A DNA stretch of 64,000 nt from Brevirhabdus sp. (lineage in GTDB: Bacteria; Pseudomonadota; Alphaproteobacteria; Rhodobacterales; Rhodobacteraceae), in assembly GCA_024637315.1 (NCBI GenBank), contig JAGXFH010000034.1, forward strand, positions 410,767-474,766, written 5' to 3'. Positions within the stretch are counted from its first letter, which is position 1. Every line of letters begins with the position of its first letter. This document shows positions 49,444 through 58,158 of this stretch, one piece after another. A model generated the notes under the pieces. It saw only the letters and a list, made by a program, of their open reading frames with translations. It did not search any database and was not told where the DNA came from. The position numbers and the translations under genes are program-made.

Positions 49444-49737
49444 GTGGCAAAGCTTTCACGTTGGACAATCTTCCTCAGGGCGTTCTTTGTCACGCTCATC
49501 GTCGGACAACCGGGCCGTGTCGGCAGCGCCGACCAAGCCGAGATCAATGACTGGCAGTCAGCCAGTTCCGCCGGCACGATTTCTGCCTATTATGACTATT
49601 TGCGGAAGTATCCGGCAGGTGAATATGTCGAGCGGGCGCTTTCCGAACTTATCCGGCTTGGCGCGCTGGAAGGGACAAGCACGCCACGCAGCATTCCATC
49701 GCCCCCACCATCAAAGCCCGCCGCTTCCGTCTACTAG
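49444..49737 (+). CDS. Small exported protein resembling the linker of caspase-like proteins
   Basis: 97 residues from GTG 49444, preceded by GGAG. It begins with a signal peptide (about 1-30, WTIFLRAFFVTLIVG, cleavage near SADQ), then EINDWQSASSAGTISAYYDY and LRKYPAGEYVERALSELIRL, and ends in a Pro-rich tail. The middle resembles the stretch that follows the protease domain in the caspase-like protein at 60356-62443 (THWKTIANSSDPRDFERFAE, LFPQTELTDVALRQL). It may be a small partner or a module of the same kind. The longer ATG-started frame upstream has no signal peptide and was not used. Confidence 0.6.
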   Translation: MAKLSRWTIFLRAFFVTLIVGQPGRVGSADQAEINDWQSASSAGTISAYYDYLRKYPAGEYVERALSELIRLGALEGTSTPRSIPSPPPSKPAASVY

Positions 49738-49805
49738 TCGCAAGATCAGGAAACAGTCCCATGGTTGCAGGATCCGAACCCACCGACAGTTGTGCAGCCG
49801 GCAGA

Positions 49806-50405
49806 ATGCGGTCGCTGCGCAAGATCATTTCATTGAGCGCCCTCGGCGTGGTTTTCCTGCTGACCGCCTGCGCGGCGCCCGGCGACCGGCCGCTGACCTA
49901 TAAACCGCCGAGAGCAAAGACTTCAGCGACGGTCGAACTTGGGACTGATACATTGGCCAATTCGGTCGCCGCCGTGTCGCGCCGCCTGTCCCAGGCGGGC
50001 GTGTCGGTACTGTCTGCAAACAAATCGAGCGGACTGATACGTGCCCGGGCCACGGACATGGTGTTTCTGGATTGCGGGCGGATCACTCAGAGAGCCGGGG
50101 ACACGACGGCAGAATTCGCCGGCAATTCCAATCGCGCGGTGATCGTTGCAGAGGATTTTCCCGCCGGTCTGGTGCGGCGAGACGTCAGCGCCAGAAACAG
50201 CTTTGACATCCTGGTCATGCCGGGCGACGTCAACACCGCGCGCATCATGCAAAGCCACGATCTGCGGGCGCGAACGACGACGATCGATCGCTCTCTCGTT
50301 TACTGGGCCGTCCGGCAGGTGGTCAAAGACAATTCGATCGTGATCTTTCCCGACAAGACCAAATGCACTTCCTCTGACGCAATCGCATCCATCGTGCGCG
50401 GCTGA
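49806..50405 (+). CDS. Lipoprotein of unknown function
   Basis: 199 residues if started at ATG 49806, which gives an ideal lipoprotein signal: MRSLRKIISLSALGVVFLL with lipobox LLTAC (lipidated cysteine at about 22). The mature part includes TLANSVAAVSRRLSQAGVSV and DMVFLDCGRI, hinting at a small alpha/beta domain like those in outer-membrane assembly lipoproteins, but no family was recognised. It follows the small exported protein by 68 bp on the same strand and is probably in the same transcript. Confidence 0.65.
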   Translation: MRSLRKIISLSALGVVFLLTACAAPGDRPLTYKPPRAKTSATVELGTDTLANSVAAVSRRLSQAGVSVLSANKSSGLIRARATDMVFLDCGRITQRAGDTTAEFAGNSNRAVIVAEDFPAGLVRRDVSARNSFDILVMPGDVNTARIMQSHDLRARTTTIDRSLVYWAVRQVVKDNSIVIFPDKTKCTSSDAIASIVRG

Positions 50406-50432
50406 CGAAAGACCGCCCCGCATTTGCGCCGG

Positions 50433-51449
50433 TCAGCCCAACTCTGACGACACCGCGCGGTAAAAGGCCTGCAACGGCTCGCGCAATGGGTCATCTTGAA
50501 GCGGGGACAACTCGAACAATCCAACGCGGCGAGTACGAGGGGCGAGATAAGCCTCGATGGCTTCCTTGCGATCTTCAAATGCCGGGCCGAAATCCCCGAC
50601 AACACGGCGCTGCAACATGTCGATAAGGGGGCCGTCGCTGGCCAGATCGATCGTCGGGGCTTCAGCCACCCGCGCCTTGAATGTGGTTAGCCAGTCCGGT
50701 TCTGCCTTCTCCAGCCGTTTTAGCAGAACCGCGCGAAGCTCGCCGGTTTCCGGCCCGCCCAGCAAGTCGCGATGCAGCCCGTTCAGAGCCCGGATCAACT
50801 CGATCTGCCAGTCCTGCAGCGACAGGTTGATCGGCGGCGCGGGCGCATCCCAGGGATCCCCTTCGAGGCCGAACACAGTCGAAAAGAAATGCGGCGCGAG
50901 AGAAACCTGACGACTTTGCAGAAGGTCATAGCTGATGATCGTCAAGCTGTTCGCGCCGAAGACATGACGCAGCTTGGCCAACTGGTCGAACTGGTTCAGC
51001 GCGGTCCAACCGGTTTCCGGCCAGCCAAGGGCGGCCTGCATCACATATTGCGCAAAGGACATCGACTGCCCGTGCTTGACGAGCTCCTGCCAGTGCGACG
51101 GCCAGATGTCGCAGAGGTTTCGCAAGTAATGGATGACCCGGACGCGCGAGCCGGGAAACAGATCACGGAGCCGTTCCAGTGCCGGCACATCCATGACGAC
51201 AAAGCCTTCGCTGGACAACAGAATGGTGCGCGCATTCGCGGTTTCTAGCTGCAACGCCTCCAGATCAGCGGCTTTGCGGCGGCGGGAAAGCGTGTCTACA
51301 AGATCGTAGTGACCAAACATCTGCCAACCGGTTTCCGGGCATACGATCCCAAGCTTTGCAAGCGCCGCACGACGCGACAGCAGCATTTGCTGAAGCGCCG
51401 TCGATCCGGTCTTGTGGGGTCCGACATGCAGGACCAGTTCATCTGCCAT
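50433..51449 (-). CDS. Sulfotransferase-family protein
   Basis: 338 residues. The PAPS-binding P-loop is clear: LHVGPHKTGSTALQQMLL at 7-24 (5'-phosphosulfate loop with K-T-G-S-T), and a 3'-phosphate-binding-like strand-helix RVIHYLRNLCDIWPSHWQE follows at about 105-123. It would transfer sulfate from PAPS to a hydroxyl or amine of a sugar or protein in the cytoplasm. It is convergent with the lipoprotein gene and divergent from the radical SAM gene, so it sits at the edge of the glycosyltransferase cluster. The acceptor is not deducible. Confidence 0.75.
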   Translation of the reverse strand: MADELVLHVGPHKTGSTALQQMLLSRRAALAKLGIVCPETGWQMFGHYDLVDTLSRRRKAADLEALQLETANARTILLSSEGFVVMDVPALERLRDLFPGSRVRVIHYLRNLCDIWPSHWQELVKHGQSMSFAQYVMQAALGWPETGWTALNQFDQLAKLRHVFGANSLTIISYDLLQSRQVSLAPHFFSTVFGLEGDPWDAPAPPINLSLQDWQIELIRALNGLHRDLLGGPETGELRAVLLKRLEKAEPDWLTTFKARVAEAPTIDLASDGPLIDMLQRRVVGDFGPAFEDRKEAIEAYLAPRTRRVGLFELSPLQDDPLREPLQAFYRAVSSELG

Positions 51450-51549
51450 CGCTTGGCCCGTTCTGCCGAGAATGTCCCTGCATGGTGGATCTCTTCGGTA
51501 ACTTCAGCATGAAAGAGCCTATTGCCTTTGGTATATCTGGCCGCATGCT

Positions 51550-52662
51550 ATGATGCGCTCGCAGCCGATGCTTGATGGGAGAGACCTGTTTCAAGATATG
51601 CCCGATGATCTGACTTTGCGAAGATTGGGCGATTTCTTTCGCCTCGGCAAGTTTGCGTGGTCAAAGCCACGCGATCCGACGGCGGCCAGCGATCCCCTGC
51701 CTGTCGATCCTTACGCGCTGCCATTGTCGGAGATCGCGATCGAACTGACCAGCAAGTGCAACCTGACCTGCGGCATGTGCAGCGTCTGGAAGGGTCGCCG
51801 CGACGGAATCAGCGCGGCACTGGTTCGGGAATTGCTGGCGGAGGCATGGCAACTGGGCGCGCGATCCTTCGTGCCCTGCGGCGCCGAGATCTTCATGCGC
51901 AAGGACACGATGGGCCTGCTGAAAGCCGCTGACGACCTTGGCTTCGAGCGGCAGGAGATCGTCACCAACGGCATCCTGCTGCCCCAGCATGCCGACGCCC
52001 TGGCCGATATCCCCAGCATCCGGTTGCACGTCAGCATCGACGGCCCGGCCCGCATCCATGATGCTTTGCGCGGCGAGGGGAACTATGACAAGGCGCTGGA
52101 GGGCGTGCGCGCGGTGCAGGACCGGGGCATACCGGTAGAGCTGTCTGCGGTCCTGATGCGCCAGACACTGGAAACCGCTGACCACATTGTCGATCTGGCC
52201 TGCGAACTTGGAATTGGCCGGGTGTCTTTTCAGCCGTTTCAACCCGAGATAGCCGGAATCGGTCTTGATCACAGCGACTGGACTTTTCCGCGCGCCGACC
52301 AAAACCGGGTAGAAGAAGAGCTTCAGAACCTTGTAGGCTACGCGGCGCGAAAAGGGATCGAGATCTTCACCGCCTCGACCTTCGAACATATCGTCCCCTA
52401 TCTTTTCGATGTCCTGCGGCCGATCCCGAAGAACGGCTGCTACATGCCCTCGCGGTTCGTGCTGATCGACGGACGTGGCGAAAGCTATCCCTGCTTTTTC
52501 ATGCGCGGCAGGTCCATGGGAAATGTCACCCAGGGCGTCCGGTTGCGAGAGATCTGGGACGGTCACGGGCGAAGGATAATGCAGGATCTCGCCTTGGCAC
52601 GGAAATGCCCAGGCTGCCTTGCCGCCTGCTCTGACATCGCAATGTTTGACGCCTCGGGCTGA
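51550..52662 (+). CDS. Radical SAM/SPASM-type enzyme
   Basis: 370 residues. The iron-sulfur motif is C70-x3-C74-x2-C77 in TSKCNLTCGMCSVW, followed by the SAM-binding region (FVPCGAEIFMRKD in place of the usual GGEP) and VTNGILL, LHVSIDGPARIHD. The C-terminus has SPASM-like cysteines: GCYMPSRFVLIDGRGESYPC, then KCPGCLAACSD, for one or two auxiliary clusters. Such enzymes modify peptides, proteins or sugars by radical chemistry. It stands between the sulfotransferase and the glycosyltransferase genes. The start is one of two adjacent ATGs (51550, 51553), without a strong ribosome site. Confidence 0.85.
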   Translation: MMRSQPMLDGRDLFQDMPDDLTLRRLGDFFRLGKFAWSKPRDPTAASDPLPVDPYALPLSEIAIELTSKCNLTCGMCSVWKGRRDGISAALVRELLAEAWQLGARSFVPCGAEIFMRKDTMGLLKAADDLGFERQEIVTNGILLPQHADALADIPSIRLHVSIDGPARIHDALRGEGNYDKALEGVRAVQDRGIPVELSAVLMRQTLETADHIVDLACELGIGRVSFQPFQPEIAGIGLDHSDWTFPRADQNRVEEELQNLVGYAARKGIEIFTASTFEHIVPYLFDVLRPIPKNGCYMPSRFVLIDGRGESYPCFFMRGRSMGNVTQGVRLREIWDGHGRRIMQDLALARKCPGCLAACSDIAMFDASG

Positions 52663-52673
52663 CTGCCGACGGT

Positions 52674-53978
52674 TCAGTGATACCCGACATCGCGTGCAAG
52701 TTCCTCGGTAATAGACTTCGCGACCTCGCTGTAAGACTCGCTCTTTCGCGGTCTTGCCTCTGCCGTCAGGAAACCGCCGGTACCGCACCCCAGGCCGCCC
52801 AGGATCAGCTGCCGGACGATGTGCTGCAGCGCCACATCTCCTGCCTCCAGATCCTCGATTCTGGTTTCTGCATAGCGCATCCCTGGGCATTGCGCGACCT
52901 GACGGGCCACCGCGAGACGGCGCACCCAGTCACAGGCGGCCTCGCGCTGCACAGGCTCGGTCTTGGCGTCCGCCCGCCCGGGATGTTCCAGGACATGCAG
53001 CAGGGCGACCGGCCCAAGGTCGTGAATGCTGGATACCGCATAGGGTAATCGCCACAATTTCAGACCGGGAAAGGCGGTCGCGATCATCTCCGGGATTTGG
53101 CGGACGGTTTCGTTTTCCGGCCCGAACACGACAAGATCGGTGCGCCGGGGCGATGGCCCGTCATCACGACTGGTCAGCGGATCGCAAGGCGCAAAGACCG
53201 GTGGTCTGCGCAGGGCGGGAACAGCGATCGGTCCCTTGGCATCCGGATGCGCCAGCAGACTTGGCGGAGGCTCGACAATATCGAACAGCATGGCGGCCTT
53301 CCGGTTTCCATGCCAGTGTTTCGCAATGTCGGACCGCGCGAAGACACGCGCATAGTATTGCGCCCGAATGTGGTCAAGCGACAATCCCAGGTAGTGCCGC
53401 AGATCGAGCCTGTCTGGTATCACCTCGTCGGCGCGCGCAGTGACGGTGTGCCCGCCCGTCGCCATCCAGAGATCCAGCGGAGCGTCCCAGCGAAAAAGGC
53501 GCTGTTTGGAGTCGCGTTCCTGCAAGTGAACGAAACTGCGCAACGTCGCAACGAAACTCTCCGGCGCGTGTATTTCGCTGTTGCGGCGCGGCAGGAACAC
53601 CAGTTCGCGGCTTGATGCCGCCAGGCAGACCGACCGGTCCCATTTCGCCACGAAATCCCGCAGGGTCATCCCCGCCGGCGGATCGAGGAATTCATCCGCA
53701 TCGACATGGATCACCCAGCCTGCCCCGATCGACCGGATGATCTCGCGTTTCAACCGCAACTGACGGGTCAGATCAAAGACCCCGGTGAAAGGCTCGCGCA
53801 GCAATTGTGTGACCGGACCGCCGCGACGATCCGATGCGATCTGCCAGGTGGCATCGGTAGAGCCATGATCCACCAGGATGACCTGTGCCCCTTGACGCTC
53901 CAGGTGATCGAGCAATGCCGGCAGCGTTGGTGCCGCGTTGCGGCAGGTCAGGATGGCGGTCAGCGGCGGCAGTGTCAC
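52674..53978 (-). CDS. Glycosyltransferase, family 2-like, with large C-terminal domain
   Basis: 434 residues from GTG 53978, which overlaps the stop of the preceding gene (GTGA) and opens exactly at the GT-A fold (LPPLTAILTCRNAAPTLPAL). Donor-site motifs: VDHGSTDATW at about 34-43 and the DxD in IHVDADEFLDP at about 88-98. After about residue 240 comes a region that may be a second, methyltransferase-like or unknown domain (DLVVFGPENETVRQIPEM, ALLHVLEHPGRADAKTEP). It transfers a sugar to an unknown acceptor. It is the last of three coupled glycosyltransferase genes. Confidence 0.78.
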   Translation of the reverse strand: MTLPPLTAILTCRNAAPTLPALLDHLERQGAQVILVDHGSTDATWQIASDRRGGPVTQLLREPFTGVFDLTRQLRLKREIIRSIGAGWVIHVDADEFLDPPAGMTLRDFVAKWDRSVCLAASSRELVFLPRRNSEIHAPESFVATLRSFVHLQERDSKQRLFRWDAPLDLWMATGGHTVTARADEVIPDRLDLRHYLGLSLDHIRAQYYARVFARSDIAKHWHGNRKAAMLFDIVEPPPSLLAHPDAKGPIAVPALRRPPVFAPCDPLTSRDDGPSPRRTDLVVFGPENETVRQIPEMIATAFPGLKLWRLPYAVSSIHDLGPVALLHVLEHPGRADAKTEPVQREAACDWVRRLAVARQVAQCPGMRYAETRIEDLEAGDVALQHIVRQLILGGLGCGTGGFLTAEARPRKSESYSEVAKSITEELARDVGYH

Positions 53979-55267
53979 TTGGCCCCCTGCCCGCCCGAAT
54001 GGCGATTGCTCGGCGGCTGGCCTAGGATGCGCTTGGCCACCTCGGCGAACTGCCTTGACAATTTGCCGCTCGCCAGTTCGACCTCGACATAGTCGCGTGC
54101 CGCCTCTGAACCCCGGTGAACAGCGCCGATGATCAGCGGCCAACCGGCCTCTTGCGTGATCTGCCGATGCTCAAGCCGCCAACGTGCGGCATAGAACTGT
54201 CCATCGGGGCTGCCGCTTTCAGCGGCTTTGTCGTAGCATTCCAGAGGATCACCCTCGATCACCCTGTCTCGGCGCAGATTGCCAAGCGCAATCGCCGCGA
54301 CGCCGGTTCCGCGCTGCATCTCCTGCTCCAGAACCCTTACCGCCCCAGCCGTGCGGGGCCCGCCCTTGCGCACAAGATCGGCGGCGACGCCGGTCAGGCT
54401 GACGGCGCGCGTGGACAGCGGCAAGCCGAGGCGGCGAAAAAGCCAGGTCCTGCGGGCGAACTGGTCCGGGCGTGTCACCAGCAGGTATTCTTCGTGCTTG
54501 CGCAGATTCATCGCCAGAAGATCGCGCAGATTTGCGGCCGGCACCCAGCCGCGGCGCAGGATCTGAAGGCTCATATCAAGGACCGGATACCGACGATAGA
54601 GACGGCTGGCGTAAAGCTCGTCCACCAGTTCGGCATAGCGCATCCAGTCCGTCAGCTCGCGGTATAAAAGCGGCACCGGCACCTCGATCTGTGGCCCCTT
54701 GGTGAGCATGCCGACCATCAGATACCAGTCATAGGCGTTCATGTTGCGGTGCGGAAAGACCTGTTTGGCGACATCGGCGCGCATCAGCCCGTACATGCGG
54801 GTGCCGCCGGGATGGGCCATATAGCGGCGCAGGCGCTGTGACACCGGGCCATCGAGGCTTTCGGTTCCGGGATTGGCGACGCCCTTCGGCGCGCCGATGT
54901 ATTCGCAGCGCGGCAGAACCGAAACGGCTTCAGGATTGCGATCGAATCCAGCAAGGCAACTTCGCAGAAAATCCGGTGCCCAGTAGTCATCCGCCGCCAG
55001 CCAGGCAAAGAACGGCGTCTTGGCCGCCGTCAGGAGGTCACCGAAATTCATGAACGTGCGCCGCGCTGTCTGGCGCATGGCCGTGATCCGGGCATCCGAG
55101 CGCTCTGCCTCTTGACAGATGCTCCAGCTTGCGTCGGTTGATCGGTCGTCGGACAGGATCAGTCGCCAACCTGCAAAGGTTTGGCCTTTGACAGAGGCAA
55201 TCGCACGGGCCAGCGTGCGTGCATTGTCATGGGCCGGTATGCCCACCGTGACAGCCGGCTCGGTCAT
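53975..55267 (-). CDS. Glycosyltransferase family 2 with SEL1-like tail
   Basis: 430 residues. The GT-A domain begins directly: TVGIPAHDNARTLARAIASV, LSDDRSTDASWSICQEAE and the DxD-equivalent WLAADDYWAPDFLRSC. The C-terminal 90 residues hold SEL1/TPR-like helices (CYDKAAESGSPDGQFYAARW; GAVHRGSEAARDYVEVELAS), a feature shared with two other proteins of this cluster. ATG 55267 was chosen since the fold starts right after it; the open frame upstream runs into the preceding gene's end region. It lies 23 bp after the fusion glycosyltransferase gene. Confidence 0.8.
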   Translation of the reverse strand: MTEPAVTVGIPAHDNARTLARAIASVKGQTFAGWRLILSDDRSTDASWSICQEAERSDARITAMRQTARRTFMNFGDLLTAAKTPFFAWLAADDYWAPDFLRSCLAGFDRNPEAVSVLPRCEYIGAPKGVANPGTESLDGPVSQRLRRYMAHPGGTRMYGLMRADVAKQVFPHRNMNAYDWYLMVGMLTKGPQIEVPVPLLYRELTDWMRYAELVDELYASRLYRRYPVLDMSLQILRRGWVPAANLRDLLAMNLRKHEEYLLVTRPDQFARRTWLFRRLGLPLSTRAVSLTGVAADLVRKGGPRTAGAVRVLEQEMQRGTGVAAIALGNLRRDRVIEGDPLECYDKAAESGSPDGQFYAARWRLEHRQITQEAGWPLIIGAVHRGSEAARDYVEVELASGKLSRQFAEVAKRILGQPPSNRHSGGQGAK

Positions 55268-55290
55268 CTCTGAACACCCGCAGTCATAGG

Positions 55291-57585
55291 TCAGCGCGCC
55301 GACCGCGCCCATCGCGCCACCGCATGCGGCTTGCGCGTCAGGGCCAGATGGCTGAGGTATTGCGCGACCTGATCCGCACCATTGGACTGCACAAGGTCCA
55401 GGCATTTGCGGCGTATCGCCTTTTGCACCTTGCGCTTGGCAAGCCGGACGAGGTTGCGCGAAATCGCGTAAGGATCATTGCCACGAGCCGACAGACAGAG
55501 GCCGCGCAGCGCGCCATATTCCGCCCGCAGCCACTGCTCGTCCTGATTGGGATTTTCGTTTGACAAGAACAATGTGGGCAGCCCGGCTGCGATGTTTTCG
55601 TGGAACGTGTTGTAGCCGGCCAGCGCCACCGAATAGTCGAAGGCGCTCAGAAACCGGGCGAAAGGGAAGGTCGTCACCGGGATGACGCCCTCGGGCAGTT
55701 CGGACGGGTCTTCGCTGATTCGCCACCGACCCATCGCGATCTGGCAGGTTCGGCCGGGATCATCCGCGCGGATCTGATTGAGCACCAGTGACTGGATATC
55801 GTGGGTTTTGAAGTTGTTCCCCGACCCGAGCAAAAGCAGTACCGCGGGCGCGTCCGGATCAAGCCCCATGACCGCCCGGGCCGCCTCTCGCGGCAGCGCC
55901 TCGTTTTCATCCAGATACCGGATCGGCGGCACCAGTATTGTCCGGTCGCGGTGGTCCTGTGTCAGTCCCCGATCCATCGCCGCCGCCAGTTCGCCCGGCT
56001 CGATCACCGCATCGAAATGCGGCTCGCGCTCGATATGCCGCTGCCCTGCGCCAGGACGCCACATGCCGCGCCGCTGCCAGATCTTCCACAGCGCGGGGTA
56101 CCCGTCCAGGGCGTCGAGCATGCCGTCATAGGGGACATTGCCGTCGAAGACGAAGACCTTGGGATCGTGGAACCGCAACACCTCTGTCAACTCTTGCGCC
56201 AGGCTGCGGTGCCAGAGCGTTTCATCCATGCCGACCGAGGCGAAATAGGGCAGATACTCGACCATCAATCCTTGATCGCGCACCACGCCAAAGGCTTTCG
56301 ACATGGTCACGATCAGTGGCTTGGCTTCCGGTGCAAGACGCCGGGCCGATGCCAGCGATCGGGTCAGATGCCCCATCCCGATGCCGTTCGAGGTGAAATA
56401 GACCACCCCTGCCTTTGGCCCCGCTTTCAGCGGCCCGGCAGGCAGGGTCGCGATATGCGGCGCACCGATCCTGTCGCGCACCCGCGCCACCGCCTGATCG
56501 GGTCCGAAAAGCTCTTTGACAACGCCAACGGCCCGCCTTGATTGCCGGACGTATTCTTCGGGGTGGGCCTGAAAATGCAGAACCCTGTCCTTGACCTCGG
56601 CGGGGCGGCAATAGACGGCGCCATCGGCGAAGAGAGATGCGAAATGATCCGGCAGGAAGCAGACAAGGCCCGAGGCCATGGCCTCCAGGACCGCGCGGCC
56701 GAACGCCTCGATCCACGCATCGCCATGGAAGTACGAGAAATAGTCGCTGGAGGCGAGAAAGCTTTTTACCGGCAGGCTGTTGAACGCCAACACTTCCCAG
56801 TTGTCCGGCCGTTCACCGACGATCACATCAAGCTGGGCGTCATAACCCATCAGGCGAACCCGCATACGCGGGTCATCGGGATAGGCCTGAAGGAACGCCT
56901 CTCGGCTGCCTGGCCATTTGAGAGGATTCGGGCGGCTGTGTCGCGCGATCACCGGCCGCGCTCCGCCCGAGGCCTCTCTGGGGCAGGCGTATTTCGCGGC
57001 ATCGATGGTGTTGACCCAGTCGCGGCGCGTCAGCAGCGGAGGGGATTCCAGCCGTTCGAATGCCGCGCGCACCTTTGGCCCGACCGGGGCCCACTCGATC
57101 GGGCCGAAAATCTCGGAACAGATGTCATTGATCTCATTCGCTGCATATTGCGCCACTCCGAAATTGTCGACAGGCGGATGATGCGTGATCAGAACGGTCT
57201 CTTCCGCCGTCACCTGCAGATCCACCGACGGATAGGTCTCGAAAACCGCCGGGTGATGCAGGCAGCAGAGCCGCGCCTTCGCCGACTCTCCGGGCGGCAC
57301 CACGCGCACCTTACCCGCCGCGATGGCCGAAACGATCTCGGAATGAAAGCCGCGCCAGGCAGAAATCAGATCGGATGCCAATGGCAGCAGATCGACGCGG
57401 TAGCCGGCTTCTGTAAGCGCTTCGATTTCTGCTGCAATCGCAGTCGATGTGCCGCCGGGAAACCGAAAGTCGCCCACAATCAATACGTCGGCTTCCAATG
57501 GCCTCGCCTTTTCGATTGACCCCGTGATAGCATGGCCAAGAAGACAGCCCAAGTCTACCCATTTCCGCCGTCTTGCAGGCGTCAT
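55291..57585 (-). CDS. Bipartite glycosyltransferase: GT4-like N-half, GT28/MurG-like C-half
   Basis: 764 residues with two nucleotide-sugar enzyme halves. The first (about 30-370) shows LIVGDFRFPGGTSTAIAAEI, VLITHHPPVDN and the GT4-like acidic region FSYFHGDAWIEAFGRAVLEA with MASGLVCFLP. The second starts at about 395: YFTSNGIGMGHLTRSLASAR, the glycine-rich N-terminal loop of MurG/UGT-type enzymes, then LLLGSGNNFK and VALAGYNTFHENIAAGLPTL, their donor-binding region. Both halves look complete, so it may add two sugars in succession. Start 57585 (MTPARRRKW) is taken; an earlier in-frame ATG at 57624 overlaps the divergent gene. Confidence 0.72.
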   Translation of the reverse strand: MTPARRRKWVDLGCLLGHAITGSIEKARPLEADVLIVGDFRFPGGTSTAIAAEIEALTEAGYRVDLLPLASDLISAWRGFHSEIVSAIAAGKVRVVPPGESAKARLCCLHHPAVFETYPSVDLQVTAEETVLITHHPPVDNFGVAQYAANEINDICSEIFGPIEWAPVGPKVRAAFERLESPPLLTRRDWVNTIDAAKYACPREASGGARPVIARHSRPNPLKWPGSREAFLQAYPDDPRMRVRLMGYDAQLDVIVGERPDNWEVLAFNSLPVKSFLASSDYFSYFHGDAWIEAFGRAVLEAMASGLVCFLPDHFASLFADGAVYCRPAEVKDRVLHFQAHPEEYVRQSRRAVGVVKELFGPDQAVARVRDRIGAPHIATLPAGPLKAGPKAGVVYFTSNGIGMGHLTRSLASARRLAPEAKPLIVTMSKAFGVVRDQGLMVEYLPYFASVGMDETLWHRSLAQELTEVLRFHDPKVFVFDGNVPYDGMLDALDGYPALWKIWQRRGMWRPGAGQRHIEREPHFDAVIEPGELAAAMDRGLTQDHRDRTILVPPIRYLDENEALPREAARAVMGLDPDAPAVLLLLGSGNNFKTHDIQSLVLNQIRADDPGRTCQIAMGRWRISEDPSELPEGVIPVTTFPFARFLSAFDYSVALAGYNTFHENIAAGLPTLFLSNENPNQDEQWLRAEYGALRGLCLSARGNDPYAISRNLVRLAKRKVQKAIRRKCLDLVQSNGADQVAQYLSHLALTRKPHAVARWARSAR

Positions 57586-57604
57586 CGCGATCTGAGAGCA
57601 GCCG

Positions 57605-58129
57605 ATGTTTTCACGATTTAACAAAGCATTAGAAGCTGGCCGACAGGCGGTCGCCGAAGCCGCCCGGAATCAGCCAAGACCCATGCCGGCCCTCGAACCT
57701 GATGCCATGGCGGGCCCTCAGGCGCCGCCGCTCAGCTTGGCATTTCTCTGCCTCGAGGACATGTCCGCGGACCTCGCTGCCCTTGCCGAAGAGCATCTGG
57801 CCGTGGCCGGACGGCGCAACTGCCGTCCCCTGATGATCGTCAGCACCTCGGCACTGATCGAGCGGCGGATCCCGTCGCTTTACTGCGAATACATCCCGCC
57901 CGCCGCCGATCTTGCCGAGGCGCATGGCGACAAGCCCGAGGTGACTGCGCAGTATCAGCTTCGCCGTCTGCGGCTGATCTTGCGCAAATGGGGGGCAGGA
58001 AACTGTATTTATCACGGCGATGAAGCCGCGGACCTGCTTGCTTTGGCCAGTCGTCGCAGTGAACTCGCCATCGACGAGGTGGTGTTCAAGAAATACGCGG
58101 GTGCGCTGAAACGAGCGTCCCGGACCTGA
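57605..58129 (+). CDS. Conserved-looking protein of unknown function in the glycosyltransferase cluster
   Basis: 174 residues. After a basic amphipathic start (MFSRFNKALEAGRQAVAEAA) there is an alpha/beta domain: SLAFLCLEDMSADLAALAEE, CRPLMIVSTSALIERRIPSL, and YHGDEAADLLALASRRSELA. No family was recognised and no catalytic motif stands out. It is the only rightward gene inside a leftward run, and its ATG is just 19 bp from the ATG of the divergent glycosyltransferase. It is convergent with the next gene at 29 bp. Confidence 0.55.
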   Translation: MFSRFNKALEAGRQAVAEAARNQPRPMPALEPDAMAGPQAPPLSLAFLCLEDMSADLAALAEEHLAVAGRRNCRPLMIVSTSALIERRIPSLYCEYIPPAADLAEAHGDKPEVTAQYQLRRLRLILRKWGAGNCIYHGDEAADLLALASRRSELAIDEVVFKKYAGALKRASRT

Positions 58130-58158
58130 CCGACCGGACCGCGAGCGGGTGCGCCACG

